Shown: positions 44,033 through 53,487, counted from the stretch's first letter. The stretch is 64,000 bases of DNA from Acinetobacter sp. ANC 4204 (GCF_002135205.1 NZ_NEFZ01000006.1:174866-238865); one strand, 5' to 3'. Program-made: numbers and translations. The notes: a model not told the origin generated them from the sequence alone.

Positions 44033-45040
44033 TTAACGCTGCTTCCGCTTGCGATATTCCACTGGGGTTTCATTGGTCCAGCGTTTAAACGCACGATAAA
44101 AGGTACTTGGCTCTGAAAAACCAGTCAAATATACAATACGTTCTACACTTTCAGCCGTATTGGCCAAGAGCTTTTTCGCCAAACGACAACGGTAATCGGA
44201 CAAAATCTGTTGAAAGCTAGTATTGGCTTCAGAAAGCTGAGTCCGTAAACGCCTTGGGGTAATACTGAGCTGAGAAGCCACCGTTTCCAATGTGGTCTCC
44301 CCGCTCTCAAGAGTTGAGCCAATGGCTCGACGCACTTCACCAACCAAGTCATAACGTGCTAATTCTTGAAGTTTTTCAATCGCTAACTGCTCATGCAGTT
44401 GCAACAGTTCGGGCTCTGCCTGCCACAAGGGATAAGCCAAAATACTTGGATCAAAATATAAACGTGTTTCTTTTTGCCCCAAACTTACTGGGCATTCATA
44501 CACCCGAAAATACTCATCATCGGATGCGCCTTTCGTGAAATTAAAATCAATATAGATCGGCTCAAAACGCCCTTCCGTAATGAATTTAAAGAAACGCAAG
44601 ATACCTGACATTGCACATTCAGAAAAATGTCGATTGACTAAATTTTCAGCCCAAGGCTGTTCACCGTTAGTCAAATAACACCGGTCATCCTCAATCACCA
44701 ATTTGGCATGAAACGCATCACTAATCAGACGTTGATAAGCCAATGCACGCTTTAAACCTTCACCAAAATTTTCAGATGAAATAAATAAATGTTCAATTAC
44801 TTGACCACGGTATAAAGGTAGATTTTCTCCCAAATGTAGACCGATATCAGGATCGCGGCTCACCTCTTCAGCCGCCACCCAAAAAGCATATTGAGCGTTC
44901 AAAGGCGTACGGTCATTGGTTTCAACTTGGTTTAAAGCCACACCCGCCTTTGTTAAAATTTCTTCTGTTGGCAACCCTGAACGACGAATCGCTTGGTAGC
45001 CTAATCGCAATACAACCGATGCATCCGTTAGCTGACCCAC
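44033..45040 (-). CDS. AraC-family transcriptional regulator
   Basis: A 335-residue protein with an N-terminal arabinose-binding-like domain (residues ~1-210; QAIRRSGLPTEEILTKAG, then NLPLYRGQVIEHLFISSE). The C-terminal double helix-turn-helix reads TLETVASQLSITPRRLRTQL and VERIVYLTGFSEPSTFYRAF, ending WTNETPVEYRKRK, the AraC signature. This layout matches regulators of amino-acid or fatty-acid catabolism. The effector is unknown. It is divergent from infA across 230 bases. Confidence 0.9.
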   Translation of the reverse strand: MGQLTDASVVLRLGYQAIRRSGLPTEEILTKAGVALNQVETNDRTPLNAQYAFWVAAEEVSRDPDIGLHLGENLPLYRGQVIEHLFISSENFGEGLKRALAYQRLISDAFHAKLVIEDDRCYLTNGEQPWAENLVNRHFSECAMSGILRFFKFITEGRFEPIYIDFNFTKGASDDEYFRVYECPVSLGQKETRLYFDPSILAYPLWQAEPELLQLHEQLAIEKLQELARYDLVGEVRRAIGSTLESGETTLETVASQLSITPRRLRTQLSEANTSFQQILSDYRCRLAKKLLANTAESVERIVYLTGFSEPSTFYRAFKRWTNETPVEYRKRKQR

Positions 45041-45207
45041 GCTAGAACCTTCCTTGTATGTTCTTCATTTATACATAAAACATTAAAATTAGATTAACTT
45101 CGATTGACCAAACTGACAACAACTTATGCAGTTTTTTTGTTGAAAATCTTTATTACTCTTGTTCGCTTATTTTACTGACAGATGATCATGCAACCGCCCA
45201 TTCCGCC

Positions 45208-45236
45208 TTGTTTTATGCAAAAAAATTGACTATAAT
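45208..45236 (+). promoter_or_regulatory. Sigma70 promoter of infA
   Basis: TTGTTT (45208-45213), exactly 17 bases, then TATAAT (45231-45236). This is a near-consensus promoter about 35 bases before the infA start. Confidence 0.8.
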
Positions 45237-45270
45237 TTGCGCCTTTCCAATTTATTCATTCAGGTAGGCT

Positions 45271-45492
45271 ATGGCCAATAAAGAGGAACTCATCGAGTTC
45301 GAAGGCGTTGTCACCGAGACGCTTCCTAATACTATGTTTCGTGTACGTTTAGAAAACGGTCATGAAGTGATTGCTCACATCTCTGGTAAAATGCGTAAAC
45401 ACTATATTCGTATTTTGACTGGCGACAGTGTTAAAGTAGAAATGACACCTTATGATTTGTCTAAGGGTCGTATCACTTATCGTGCGCGCTAA
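45271..45492 (+). CDS. infA: Translation initiation factor IF-1
   Basis: A 73-residue S1-fold protein binding the ribosomal A site during initiation. It reads [20 protein letters not shown], then [20 protein letters not shown], and ends in [20 protein letters not shown], the IF-1 signature. Length is the family norm (72). It has its own near-consensus promoter and a strong terminator. Confidence 0.98.
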   Translation: MANKEELIEFEGVVTETLPNTMFRVRLENGHEVIAHISGKMRKHYIRILTGDSVKVEMTPYDLSKGRITYRAR

Positions 45493-45507
45493 GTTTTAGC
45501 GAAGCAA

Positions 45508-45534
45508 AAAAGCCACTTTTCAAGTGGCTTTTTT
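45508..45534 (+). terminator. Terminator of infA
   Basis: AAAAGCCACTT (45508-45518) and AAGTGGCTTTT (45522-45532) around a TTC loop, with a T run after. Confidence 0.93.
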
Positions 45535-45633
45535 AATGTCTGCGCTTAGACTAAACGTTATACATCGACTATATTTAAACCAATAATCAAACTATAATTA
45601 AATGCGATAACAACTAAATACACCAAAACAATA

Positions 45634-46023
45634 ATGAAGACGACTTTAATGAAGCTCGCAATTTTACTGTTCCCCATGCTATGTGTTGCCTGTGCCACAA
45701 CCAACCAAACTCAGCTCAACCAAACCTTACAACACTATATCGGACAATCTTCAGATCAAGTTCAAAACCAACTCAACCTCAATAGCATGGGTTATAAAGT
45801 TCTCGGTGCTCCTGTACATACACCCGAGAAACTGACCTACACCCTATTACGCAATATGCCTATTCCGATGGGAACACCCAACCTTGGAACCAGTGTCACT
45901 ATGGGTGCGCCCATTCCAACACCTTCTAGCGGTAGCCTGAATATTGAAATGAAATGTAAAATTGAGTTCAGACTGCATGATGATCTTGTGGAATCTATTC
46001 ACTACATCGGTAAAGCGTGTTAA
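45634..46023 (+). CDS. Small lipoprotein A (tandem pair)
   Basis: A 129-residue protein with a lipoprotein signal (LAILLFPMLCVACATT, lipobox Cys about residue 20). The mature domain contains HYIGQSSDQVQNQLNLNSMG and a tail of alternating polar strands (LNIEMKCKIEFRL, ending IHYIGKAC with two Cys in the last 30 residues). No family name is known to me. The next gene encodes a clear paralogue, with matching GYKVLGAPVHT versus GYETLGSPIQT and a matching C-terminal Cys-containing end. Confidence 0.7.
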   Translation: MKTTLMKLAILLFPMLCVACATTNQTQLNQTLQHYIGQSSDQVQNQLNLNSMGYKVLGAPVHTPEKLTYTLLRNMPIPMGTPNLGTSVTMGAPIPTPSSGSLNIEMKCKIEFRLHDDLVESIHYIGKAC

Positions 46024-46141
46024 CGGCTGTGTTATGTTGAGCCACCTACATACCGTTTATCTCAAATTACTCGAACCATACTCAAACGAATATCCAGATA
46101 TAGAATACTAAAAGGGTGTCTCTCTGCTTAGGGGGATAATC

Positions 46142-46570
46142 ATGAAGCCCTTTATTGTCAGTTCCTTGAGTTCCATCTGCTTTCTACTACTTCAAGCTTG
46201 TAGCAGCGCTCCAGCGCAAAATCACACCGTCATTTCACCCACTAAAATTGCGCTCCCCGACTATTTAGATCAATATATCGGCCAAGATGTATCGAGCATA
46301 CGGCGTCAGCTCAACTTACACAGACTCGGTTATGAAACCTTAGGATCACCAATTCAAACATCAAACCAACTGAGTTACACCATCGTCAGACGGATTCAAA
46401 TTCCAACCCCTATGCCCACTATGCGAAGCGACAGCAGTGTCGGCGCGATTCCTATTCCAACAGCAACCCCATATTATGATGTACAGTTAGAATGCCAAGT
46501 TCATTTCTTATTAAAAGACAATATTGCCCAATCTGTTCAATACCAAGGCAAAGCCTGTAAAGGTGATTAA
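46142..46570 (+). CDS. Small lipoprotein B (tandem pair)
   Basis: A 142-residue paralogue of the preceding gene, also a lipoprotein (SSICFLLLQACSSAP, lipobox Cys about residue 20). Shared blocks are DQYIGQDVSSIRRQLNLHRL, GYETLGSPIQT, TIVRRIQIPTPMPT and the ending YDVQLECQVHFLL with VQYQGKACKGD. The pair resulted from duplication, with only the core structure kept. A ribosome site (AGGGGG) lies 8-13 bases before the ATG. Function is unknown; surface or periplasmic location is expected. Confidence 0.7.
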   Translation: MKPFIVSSLSSICFLLLQACSSAPAQNHTVISPTKIALPDYLDQYIGQDVSSIRRQLNLHRLGYETLGSPIQTSNQLSYTIVRRIQIPTPMPTMRSDSSVGAIPIPTATPYYDVQLECQVHFLLKDNIAQSVQYQGKACKGD

Positions 46571-46580
46571 ATCTTGGGCA

Positions 46581-46608
46581 AAAAAAACGCAGCGAATGGC
46601 TGCGTTTT
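46581..46608. terminator. Bidirectional terminator between lipoprotein B and leuB
   Basis: AAAACGCAGC (46584-46593) and GCTGCGTTTT (46599-46608), with a seven-A run on the left that becomes a T run for the convergent leuB transcript. Confidence 0.85.
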
Positions 46609-46622
46609 CCAGTGTATCTAAC

Positions 46623-47702
46623 TTAGTTCAGTGCAACCACAACCGCCTGCCCCATTTCCGCAGTACCCACTTTGCTCATGCCTTCAGACATAATGTCAGC
46701 AGTACGTAAACCTTGATCCAACACACTTCCTACCGCATCTTCAATCGCTTTTGCAGCAGCTTCTTCACGGAAAGTATAGCGTAGCATCATTGCAACAGAC
46801 AGAATGGTCGCCAATGGGTTAGCAACGTTTTGACCTGCAATATCTGGTGCAGAACCATGACATGGTTCATACATACCTTTGCCACTTTCATCCAAAGATG
46901 CCGACGGAAGCATGCCAATCGAACCCGTTAACATTGCTGCTTCGTCAGACAAAATGTCACCAAATAAATTACCTGTCACAATCACGTCAAACTGTTTAGG
47001 CGCACGTACCAATTGCATTGCAGCATTATCGACATACATATGCGACAAGTTAATGTTTGGATAGTCAGCTTCTTTCATCGCCGTTACGGTTTGCTTCCAA
47101 AGCTCTGTCACTTCAAGTACATTGGCTTTGTCTACAGAGCACACTTTACCGCCACGTAAGCCTGCAAGTTCAAATGCGACTTTGGCAATACGCTTGATTT
47201 CAGACTCTGCATATACGTCGGTGTTAAAACCTTGTTTTTCGCCATTTTCCAGTTCACGAATACCACGTGGTTGACCAAAGTAGATGCCACCAGTCAATTC
47301 ACGAACGATTAAAATGTCCAAGCCTGCAACAATTTCAGGCTTTAAACTTGATGCATCTGCCAATTGCGGATACAAAATCGCTGGGCGCAAGTTTGCGAAT
47401 AAATTGAGCTCACTACGAATTTTTAATAAACCACGTTCTGGACGAATTGAGCGTTCAATGTTGTCCCATTTTGGTCCGCCAACTGCACCAAGTAAAATCG
47501 CATCTGCATTTTTGGCTTGTGCTGCAGTTACCTCTGGATAAGGTGAACCATGTGCGTCAATCGCAGCGCCACCCAGTAAACCTTGTTCCCACGTTAAACC
47601 TAAATTGAATTGATCGTTTACTCGTGTAAGCACTTGTTCTGCGGCTTTTACAATTTCAGGACCAATGCCATCACCCGCCAAAATCAAAATATGTTTAGAC
47701 AT
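46623..47702 (-). CDS. leuB: 3-isopropylmalate dehydrogenase
   Basis: A 359-residue NAD-dependent enzyme of leucine synthesis. Signatures: [48 protein letters not shown] and [21 protein letters not shown], the isocitrate/isopropylmalate dehydrogenase motif. The frame goes to 47714, but the ATG at 47702 with GGA upstream gives the family length. It is downstream of leuD with one lipoprotein gene between, all on the minus strand. Confidence 0.97.
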   Translation of the reverse strand: MSKHILILAGDGIGPEIVKAAEQVLTRVNDQFNLGLTWEQGLLGGAAIDAHGSPYPEVTAAQAKNADAILLGAVGGPKWDNIERSIRPERGLLKIRSELNLFANLRPAILYPQLADASSLKPEIVAGLDILIVRELTGGIYFGQPRGIRELENGEKQGFNTDVYAESEIKRIAKVAFELAGLRGGKVCSVDKANVLEVTELWKQTVTAMKEADYPNINLSHMYVDNAAMQLVRAPKQFDVIVTGNLFGDILSDEAAMLTGSIGMLPSASLDESGKGMYEPCHGSAPDIAGQNVANPLATILSVAMMLRYTFREEAAAKAIEDAVGSVLDQGLRTADIMSEGMSKVGTAEMGQAVVVALN

Positions 47703-47739
47703 GAAAAATTCCATTGTTGGTGAGTTTTAACTCACACGA

Positions 47740-48300
47740 TTAAAGTTTTTGTTCTACAAACTCACCCAAGCCATTTAGGACATTGTACGGTTTGCAAAAA
47801 CGACGAATTGTTCTTTGGTTTTGCTTTAAATCGACACATAAAGGGTCAGGTGCAGACATATTCAATAAACTTCCCTGATGTCGACTGCGCGCACGAAACA
47901 TTCTAAAAGTATAACGTTCAGCAGGCTTAAAGCGATGAATCACATGTAAGGTTTCTGCTCGGTCTGCTGAGACTGGATAGAAGCGAATGACCAGTTCATG
48001 CTGCCCAGCAGGCACCGACAAAAACAGTGAATTTGCATCATTCAAATCATCTCGCTTCAAACGAACAATTTGTTCTCGAATTGCATCACGGCTCACACGA
48101 TGATTGTCTGCATTGACGATTTTGATTTTATTCAATCGCTCAAACTCACAGTTCACTGTACCTGTACAATAAATTTGTGCATTGTTTTTACTTGCTGGGG
48201 TTTCATGAATACGCTTTATACTTGCCGTATTCATACTTTGACAGGCAGTTAATGTGCCTATCAAAGCAAGTAGAGCGATACGACCATAACTCGTCACCAT
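47740..48300 (-). CDS. Hypothetical lipoprotein inside the leu cluster
   Basis: A 186-residue protein with a lipoprotein signal (IALLALIGTLTACQS, lipobox Cys about residue 20). The mature part contains YCTGTVNCEFERLN, SVPAGQHELVIRFYPVSADR and PLCVDLKQNQRTIRRFCKPY, with four Cys that could form disulfides. The SVPAGQHEL stretch resembles small PEGA-like beta domains of envelope proteins. It lies between leuD and leuB on the same strand and has no evident link to leucine synthesis. Confidence 0.65.
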   Translation of the reverse strand: MVTSYGRIALLALIGTLTACQSMNTASIKRIHETPASKNNAQIYCTGTVNCEFERLNKIKIVNADNHRVSRDAIREQIVRLKRDDLNDANSLFLSVPAGQHELVIRFYPVSADRAETLHVIHRFKPAERYTFRMFRARSRHQGSLLNMSAPDPLCVDLKQNQRTIRRFCKPYNVLNGLGEFVEQKL

Positions 48301-48400
48301 TGTTCAAGTCCAACCTTTACCAGTAGCAAAACGATTAAAATTCTTTTGCTCTGATATTAACAAGAGATAAACCGCAGCACTAGTTATATCGTTTCTTCAA

Positions 48401-49051
48401 TTAAGCATGAATTTCTGAAAACACCCATGGACGCGCAGCTTTGGTCTTTTCTTCATAAGCACGAATCTCATCTGCTGCTTGTAAGGTCAAACCAATATCA
48501 TCCAAGCCATTTAACAAACAATGCTTACGGAAAGGATCCACTTCAAACTTGAAAGCTTCACCCGATGGTGTACGCACTTCTTGCGCATCCAAATCAATCG
48601 TCAGTTGATAGCCTTCATTTGCTGCACATTCTTTGAAGAGTTGGTCAACAATCTCTTCAGACAAAATCACAGGCAACATGCCATTTTTGAAGCTGTTGTT
48701 AAAGAAAATGTCTGCATAACTCGGTGCAATCACAGTACGGAAACCATATTCTTCCAGTGCCCACGGCGCATGTTCACGGCTAGAACCGCAACCAAAGTTC
48801 GCGCGAGAAATCAAAATCGAAGCACCTTGGTAACGTGGCTGATTCAATGCAAAATCGGGGTTTTTAGGACGTTTTGAATTATCTTGTCCTAAAAAACCTT
48901 CATCTAAATAACGCAATTCATCAAATAAGTTTTCACCAAAACCCGTGCGCTTAATGGATTTCAAAAACTGTTTTGGAATGATCAAGTCTGTATCGACATT
49001 GGCACGGTCTAAAGGTGCAACGATACCCTGTTCAACGGTATATTTTTTCAT
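48401..49051 (-). CDS. leuD: 3-isopropylmalate dehydratase small subunit
   Basis: A 216-residue protein: [20 protein letters not shown] at the N-terminus, [21 protein letters not shown] (the substrate-binding loop) and [20 protein letters not shown]. It forms the isomerase with LeuC, converting 2- to 3-isopropylmalate. It lies 21 bases downstream of leuC. The C-terminus ([16 protein letters not shown]) is typical. Confidence 0.97.
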   Translation of the reverse strand: MKKYTVEQGIVAPLDRANVDTDLIIPKQFLKSIKRTGFGENLFDELRYLDEGFLGQDNSKRPKNPDFALNQPRYQGASILISRANFGCGSSREHAPWALEEYGFRTVIAPSYADIFFNNSFKNGMLPVILSEEIVDQLFKECAANEGYQLTIDLDAQEVRTPSGEAFKFEVDPFRKHCLLNGLDDIGLTLQAADEIRAYEEKTKAARPWVFSEIHA

Positions 49052-49072
49052 GTCTATGCTCCCAAGCCCGAA

Positions 49073-50521
49073 TTAAAATGAACGCACATCGACAAAGTGA
49101 CCTGCAATCGCTGCTGCCGCTGCCATCGCTGGACTCACCAAATGCGTACGACCGCCATTGCCCTGACGACCTTCGAAGTTACGATTGGAGGTCGATGCGC
49201 AGTGCTCACCAGGTTGTAATTTGTCTGCATTCATGGCTAAGCACATTGAACAACCTGGCTCACGCCATTCAAAACCAGCTTCAATCAAAACTTTATCTAA
49301 GCCTTCCGCTTCAGCTTGAGCTTTCACTAAACCAGAACCCGGGACCACCATCGCCTGTTTAATGGTACTTGCCACTTTTTTGCCTTTGGCAACTTCCGCC
49401 GCTGCACGAATGTCTTCGATACGCGAGTTGGTACATGAACCAATAAAAACACGGTCTAACTGAATGTCTGCCAATGCCTGACCTGCGGTTAAACCCATGT
49501 ACTGATAAGCACGCGTCCAGTCATTACGCTGTACATCATCTTTGGCTTGTTCCAAAGTCGGCACCGCTTGAGAAACTGGAATCACCATTTCAGGCGATGT
49601 GCCCCAAGACACTTGCGGCTCAATCTCTTCACCTTGCAACACCACCACAGTATCAAAATGTGCGTCTGCGTCCGAATGTAAAGTATTCCAGTAAGCCACT
49701 GCTGCATCCCACTGTTCACCTTGTGGTGCGTAGGGACGACCTTTCACATAGTCAATGGTTTTATCATCAACAGCGACCATGCCCACACGGGCACCACCTT
49801 CAATCGCCATATTACAAACCGTCATACGACCTTCAATCGACATATCGCGGAAGACTTGACCACCAAACTCAATGGCATGACCAGTTCCCCCCGCTGTACC
49901 AATTTTACCGATAATGGCTAAAACGACATCTTTCGAAGTGACACCTTGACCTAACTTTCCATCAACACGCACTAACATGTTCTTCATCTTCTTTTGAACC
50001 AAGCACTGGGTTGCCAATACATGCTCTACTTCAGATGTCCCAATCCCGTGTGCCAAGCAACCAAAAGCACCATGCGTTGCCGTATGAGAGTCGCCACACA
50101 CCACCGTCATGCCTGGTAAAGTTAATCCTTGCTCAGGTCCCACCACGTGTGCAATACCTTGACGCACATCATTAATGTCAAACTGCACTACATTAAAAGT
50201 TTTGCAGTTGTCGTCTAAGGTTTGGACTTGAATGCGTGAAGTATCATCTTCAATGCCTGCAATACCTTCTGATCGCTCTTTGCTTGAGGTTGGAACATTA
50301 TGGTCAGGTGTTGCCACGTTCGCACTTAAACGCCATGGCTTACGCCCTGCAAGTTGCAAACCTTCAAAGGCTTGTGGCGACGTCACTTCATGTAATAAAT
50401 GACGGTCGATATAGAGTAAAGCTGAGCCATCATCACGCTGTTTTACTAAGTGGTCATCCCACAATTTGTCATACAATGTTTTTGGAATTTGGGGTTTTGC
50501 TTGTTGGTTTTCGCCTGCCAT
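49073..50521 (-). CDS. leuC: 3-isopropylmalate dehydratase large subunit
   Basis: A 482-residue aconitase-superfamily enzyme. The 4Fe-4S ligands are seen in [40 protein letters not shown] and [20 protein letters not shown]. The longest frame begins at 50557, but GGAG about 10 bases before the ATG at 50521 ([20 protein letters not shown]) gives the family start. It is the first gene of leuC-leuD. A promoter lies at 50566-50594. Confidence 0.96.
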   Translation of the reverse strand: MAGENQQAKPQIPKTLYDKLWDDHLVKQRDDGSALLYIDRHLLHEVTSPQAFEGLQLAGRKPWRLSANVATPDHNVPTSSKERSEGIAGIEDDTSRIQVQTLDDNCKTFNVVQFDINDVRQGIAHVVGPEQGLTLPGMTVVCGDSHTATHGAFGCLAHGIGTSEVEHVLATQCLVQKKMKNMLVRVDGKLGQGVTSKDVVLAIIGKIGTAGGTGHAIEFGGQVFRDMSIEGRMTVCNMAIEGGARVGMVAVDDKTIDYVKGRPYAPQGEQWDAAVAYWNTLHSDADAHFDTVVVLQGEEIEPQVSWGTSPEMVIPVSQAVPTLEQAKDDVQRNDWTRAYQYMGLTAGQALADIQLDRVFIGSCTNSRIEDIRAAAEVAKGKKVASTIKQAMVVPGSGLVKAQAEAEGLDKVLIEAGFEWREPGCSMCLAMNADKLQPGEHCASTSNRNFEGRQGNGGRTHLVSPAMAAAAAIAGHFVDVRSF

Positions 50522-50565
50522 GTCGATTGACTCCACTGGACTGGGTAATTCTTTCATTAAAAACG

Positions 50566-50594
50566 ATTATAACGGTGATTTCACATAAATCTAA
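50566..50594 (-). promoter_or_regulatory. Putative leuC promoter
   Basis: On the minus strand TTAGAT (50589-50594), 17 bases, then TATAAT (50566-50571). The transcript would start about 40 bases before the leuC ATG, leaving no room for an attenuator leader peptide. Confidence 0.6.
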
Positions 50595-50599
50595 TTTAT

Positions 50600-51065
50600 C
50601 ATTTTTATTAATTTAAAAACTTTTTGGAATTATTTTTAAATCACTCAAGTTCATGCTCTGCTACCGAGTTTAGACGCTTTCAGCCGATTTTACCTAAGCT
50701 CATAACACATTGTATACCGTGCTTTTTCTAAACTGAACCATCCTAAACCAACGTTTATTTTCTCCCAATTAATGCTTAAAATTATTTATGCTTGAATTAG
50801 ACATAAAAGTAGCGCTGAGAATCCAATAGAGTCAAACAACAAAACAAACTCAGCTCGACATTGCCGACATAAATTCACTAGTAACATCCATTTTATGCTG
50901 AACGAACGCTCTTAATTCTTTGCATAACTTGAAGCTACTTGTATTTTTACAAAAGGATTGATGGTTCAAGCAAAAGCCTTAATCTCTGTTTTTTATAATG
51001 TTAAACATAAAACGAAGCACATTATTTCACTTGATTCAAAAATTCAATCGAGACCAATCAAAATT
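50600..51065. other. Gene-free interval between leuC and the DUF2061 gene
   Basis: About 465 AT-rich bases with only short, interrupted frames on both strands. No RNA gene, repeat or terminator-like hairpin was recognised. The two divergent promoters lie at its two ends. Confidence 0.4.
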
Positions 51066-51070
51066 TCATT

Positions 51071-51099
51071 TTGACTTTACTAATGATAATAATTATTAT
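51071..51099 (+). promoter_or_regulatory. Sigma70 promoter of the DUF2061 gene
   Basis: TTGACT (51071-51076), 17 bases, then TATTAT (51094-51099). A Fur box overlaps the spacer and the -10. Confidence 0.75.
51084..51098. promoter_or_regulatory. Fur box
   Basis: TGATAATAATTATTA matches the 7-1-7 Fur consensus TGATAATnATTATCA at all but one of 14 specified positions. It lies across the -10 element, so iron-loaded Fur would block transcription of the DUF2061 gene. Confidence 0.75.
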
Positions 51100-51135
51100 T
51101 TACAAATGTAAAGTGTTATTGAGAGGACTTTTATC

Positions 51136-51372
51136 ATGTCAAACATTCAAAAATTTGTAGCAAAAAATCAACGCATCTTCAAAAAAACTTTAAGCTACTA
51201 CATCATGCATATTACGGTCGCTATGTTAGTTGCGTATATGGTCACAGGTAACTTATGGATGGCGGTTACCTTAAGTTTGCTAGAACCGACTGTTCAAGCT
51301 TTTGCCTTCTTCTTCCATGAGCGAATTTGGGAAAGAAAAAGCCGTAGCCCAGAAGAAAATATTCCGGCCTAA
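51136..51372 (+). CDS. DUF2061-family membrane protein, predicted iron-regulated
   Basis: A 78-residue protein with two membrane helices in the DUF2061 pattern: TLSYYIMHITVAMLVAYMVT, then GNLWMAVTLSLLEPTVQAFA, ending FFFHERIWER. Members are uncharacterised small inner-membrane proteins. GAGAGGA precedes the ATG. The promoter is overlapped by a near-consensus Fur box, so expression should rise under iron limitation; that makes a role in iron stress likely but is inference. It stands alone, with a terminator at 51398. Confidence 0.85.
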   Translation: MSNIQKFVAKNQRIFKKTLSYYIMHITVAMLVAYMVTGNLWMAVTLSLLEPTVQAFAFFFHERIWERKSRSPEENIPA

Positions 51373-51397
51373 GCCCCATCTCCTCTCATTAACTTAA

Positions 51398-51424
51398 AAA
51401 GATCACTTTTAGTGATCTTTTTTT
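51398..51424 (+). terminator. Terminator of the DUF2061 gene
   Basis: AAAGATCACT (51398-51407) and AGTGATCTTT (51411-51420) around a TTT loop, then a T run. Confidence 0.88.
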
Positions 51425-51525
51425 ATCTCAATGCAGATGAAATAACACCCGATTTATTTTAAAGATCGCAATTCATATAAAATTATTTTATAATTCAATT
51501 ATACTTTCATAACCAGATTATCCTT

Positions 51526-52383
51526 ATGAATCTTGCAGCCTTCGAAGCTTTTGTAAAAGTCATGGAAACCGGCTCTATTTCTTTAGCCGCAGATCAACTC
51601 TTCATTACGCAACCTGCTGTGACCAAACGTATTCATAGTTTAGAAGAATATTTTGGTGTGAAACTGTTTGAGTCGGCAGGTCGTGGTGTACAAGCCACGC
51701 ATGCCGCACATTCACTGCTGCCTAAAGTCAAAAATTGGCTCAATGAACTGGGTGACATTCATCATACCTTGAGTCATGAACAAGGCATGGTTCAAGGCAA
51801 ACTTAAAATTGGCACCAGTCACCATATTGGTTTACATCACCTACCCAATCATTTACGTGAATATGTACAAACCTTTCCCAATGTCACTTTAGATGTACAC
51901 TTTGTCGACTCAGAGCAAGCGCATGAAAAAGTACTGGCGGGTGACTTAGAATTGGCTTTTTTGACGCTTCCACCGAAGTTAGATGAGCGTTTGCAATATG
52001 TCACCATTTGGGAAGACCCCTTAGTTTTTGTAGCAGCGCCCTTTCATCCGCTGGCACAAATGCAAAACTTAAAACTCGAAGATCTGATTCAGTACCCAAG
52101 CTTATTGCCTGCGTCTCAAACCTATACCAGCCAAATCACACTGGCAGAATTTGAGAAACAAGGGCTAAAACCTAAAATTAGCATGAGTAATAATCCACTC
52201 GAATCAATTCGCATGTTGGCATCTATTGGATTGGGCTGGTCAGTGCTTCCCAAGACTTTGATCAATCAAGACCTACAACAGTTAAATATTAAATTTGAAA
52301 TGAACCGCCAATTGGGTATGGTTTGGCATCCTGGGCGAACGCAGTCGCGTGCAGTGCAAGAACTGATTACGATGATGAAATAA
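51526..52383 (+). CDS. LysR-family transcriptional regulator
   Basis: A 285-residue protein with an N-terminal winged helix-turn-helix (AAFEAFVKVMETGSISLAAD, then QLFITQPAVTKRIHSLEEYF, GVKLFE) and a periplasmic-binding-like effector domain (KLKIGTSHHIGLHHLPNHLR). The HHI-x-LHHLP motif is unusual but the fold is clear. It is not divergent from an enzyme gene; the target is not evident. A very long hairpin terminator follows. Confidence 0.9.
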   Translation: MNLAAFEAFVKVMETGSISLAADQLFITQPAVTKRIHSLEEYFGVKLFESAGRGVQATHAAHSLLPKVKNWLNELGDIHHTLSHEQGMVQGKLKIGTSHHIGLHHLPNHLREYVQTFPNVTLDVHFVDSEQAHEKVLAGDLELAFLTLPPKLDERLQYVTIWEDPLVFVAAPFHPLAQMQNLKLEDLIQYPSLLPASQTYTSQITLAEFEKQGLKPKISMSNNPLESIRMLASIGLGWSVLPKTLINQDLQQLNIKFEMNRQLGMVWHPGRTQSRAVQELITMMK

Positions 52384-52388
52384 GCGCT

Positions 52389-52436
52389 GCACCAAATAAA
52401 AAAACCATCCTGTAGGATGGTTTTTTTATTTGGTGC
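52389..52436. terminator. 22-bp perfect inverted-repeat terminator
   Basis: 52389-52410 is perfectly complementary to 52415-52436 with a four-base TGTA loop. Internal A7 and T7 runs make it a terminator for both the LysR gene and the convergent DUF2628 gene. Confidence 0.85.
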
Positions 52437-52446
52437 GAGGAGTGAC

Positions 52447-52953
52447 TTAAGAACCGCCTATAGCCAATGCAATCAGTCCAAGCCAAATCGCTAACAAAAT
52501 CGCACCGGCTAAGAGATTTGTACCACCACGATTTTCTAATTCTGTTTCGACATTGCCATTTCCGAACTGGCGGATTTTAGTAATCTGCTTATCGACGTGA
52601 TGCTTATACAAAGTGTTACCCAGCATGCCAAATGCAACAGCCAAGCCGATATTTGCCCCCGAACTGTCAATCCCCAAAAGTGCTTCAACAATCCCGATGA
52701 ACACAATCAGAGCTATGGACATAAAGCCATAACTGTACATTTTCCGATAAAACAACCAAATTACGCCCAAGAAAAAAGCCGCAACATTAAATCCTGCATA
52801 TTGTTTCTTGGGTGTGATTTTTTCAAATTGAGCCTGATAGTACGACGCATATTTCTCCCCGATAAATACAGCACGACCTAGTTCGAGCTGATCGACTGAA
52901 GCCCGTCTCTCTAAAACACGAGGCGACGGAAAAGATTGTTGATCTAAAGACAT
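52447..52953 (-). CDS. DUF2628-family membrane protein
   Basis: A 168-residue protein. A soluble start (residues 1-50; YASYYQAQFEKITPKKQYAG) is followed by membrane helices FNVAAFFLGVIWLFYRKMY, YGFMSIALIVFIGIVEALLG, a third around residue 104 and a C-terminal helix (LLAGAILLAIWLGLIALAIG). The WLFYRKMY sequence after the first helix is typical of DUF2628. The function is unknown. The gene is convergent with the LysR gene. Confidence 0.8.
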   Translation of the reverse strand: MSLDQQSFPSPRVLERRASVDQLELGRAVFIGEKYASYYQAQFEKITPKKQYAGFNVAAFFLGVIWLFYRKMYSYGFMSIALIVFIGIVEALLGIDSSGANIGLAVAFGMLGNTLYKHHVDKQITKIRQFGNGNVETELENRGGTNLLAGAILLAIWLGLIALAIGGS

Positions 52954-53026
52954 AAATTGCTTCTTATTTTTTATTTTATTGAAGAAATGGGGGCAAAGCT
53001 TTTCAGCATCGCCCCAAAAATATCAC

Positions 53027-53272
53027 TTATTTTTTAATCAATGAATCTTCATGTAAAGATTCATTGAGTTGATCCACAATAATTGCCCACTCACCATCCG
53101 ATTTAATTTTTTCTGCCAAAAACTGACGTTGCGCTTCAGTCCAATATTCCGCATCAACAATCATGGTTTGCGCATTAAGCTGATGCGTTACAATAAATAA
53201 GGCAATCGCATCTTCATTTGCATCTAAACCGAGTTGCTCAAACAGATGGGTCATTCTTGGTCGTACACTCAT
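53027..53272 (-). CDS. DUF2789-family protein
   Basis: An 81-residue acidic helical protein: MTHLFEQLGLDANEDAIALF, then AEYWTEAQRQFLAEKIKSDG and EWAIIVDQLNESL, the DUF2789 pattern. The frame extends to 53284, but GGAG lies just before the ATG at 53272 (MSVRPRM). The family is uncharacterised. It precedes the DUF2628 gene on the minus strand, about 70 bases away. Confidence 0.8.
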   Translation of the reverse strand: MSVRPRMTHLFEQLGLDANEDAIALFIVTHQLNAQTMIVDAEYWTEAQRQFLAEKIKSDGEWAIIVDQLNESLHEDSLIKK

Positions 53273-53487
53273 GTTATTCTCCACGATACTGTTCTAATTT
53301 TTACATAGTCAAAATAGCTTTAGCCAAGTTTTAACATAGCATATTTAGTTAGTTTTCCAAGATTTGTCGTCCCATCACCGCAATATTTTATCAATAGATT
53401 TGCTTTCAATGAAATTGACTGACTCAATGTCTTTGCAATAAAAAAGACGACCCGAAAGTAGCCTTTTCAATATCGAAAGATAAATAA

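Noticed and set aside
49474..49914. A 146-codon plus-strand frame in leuC
   Set aside because: Antisense to the leuC iron-sulfur region, His/Pro-rich, no start signals.
50522..51065. A leucine-rich leader peptide or attenuator ahead of leuC
   Set aside because: The likely promoter is only about 40 bases from the start codon, and no short Leu-rich frame followed by alternative hairpins was seen.
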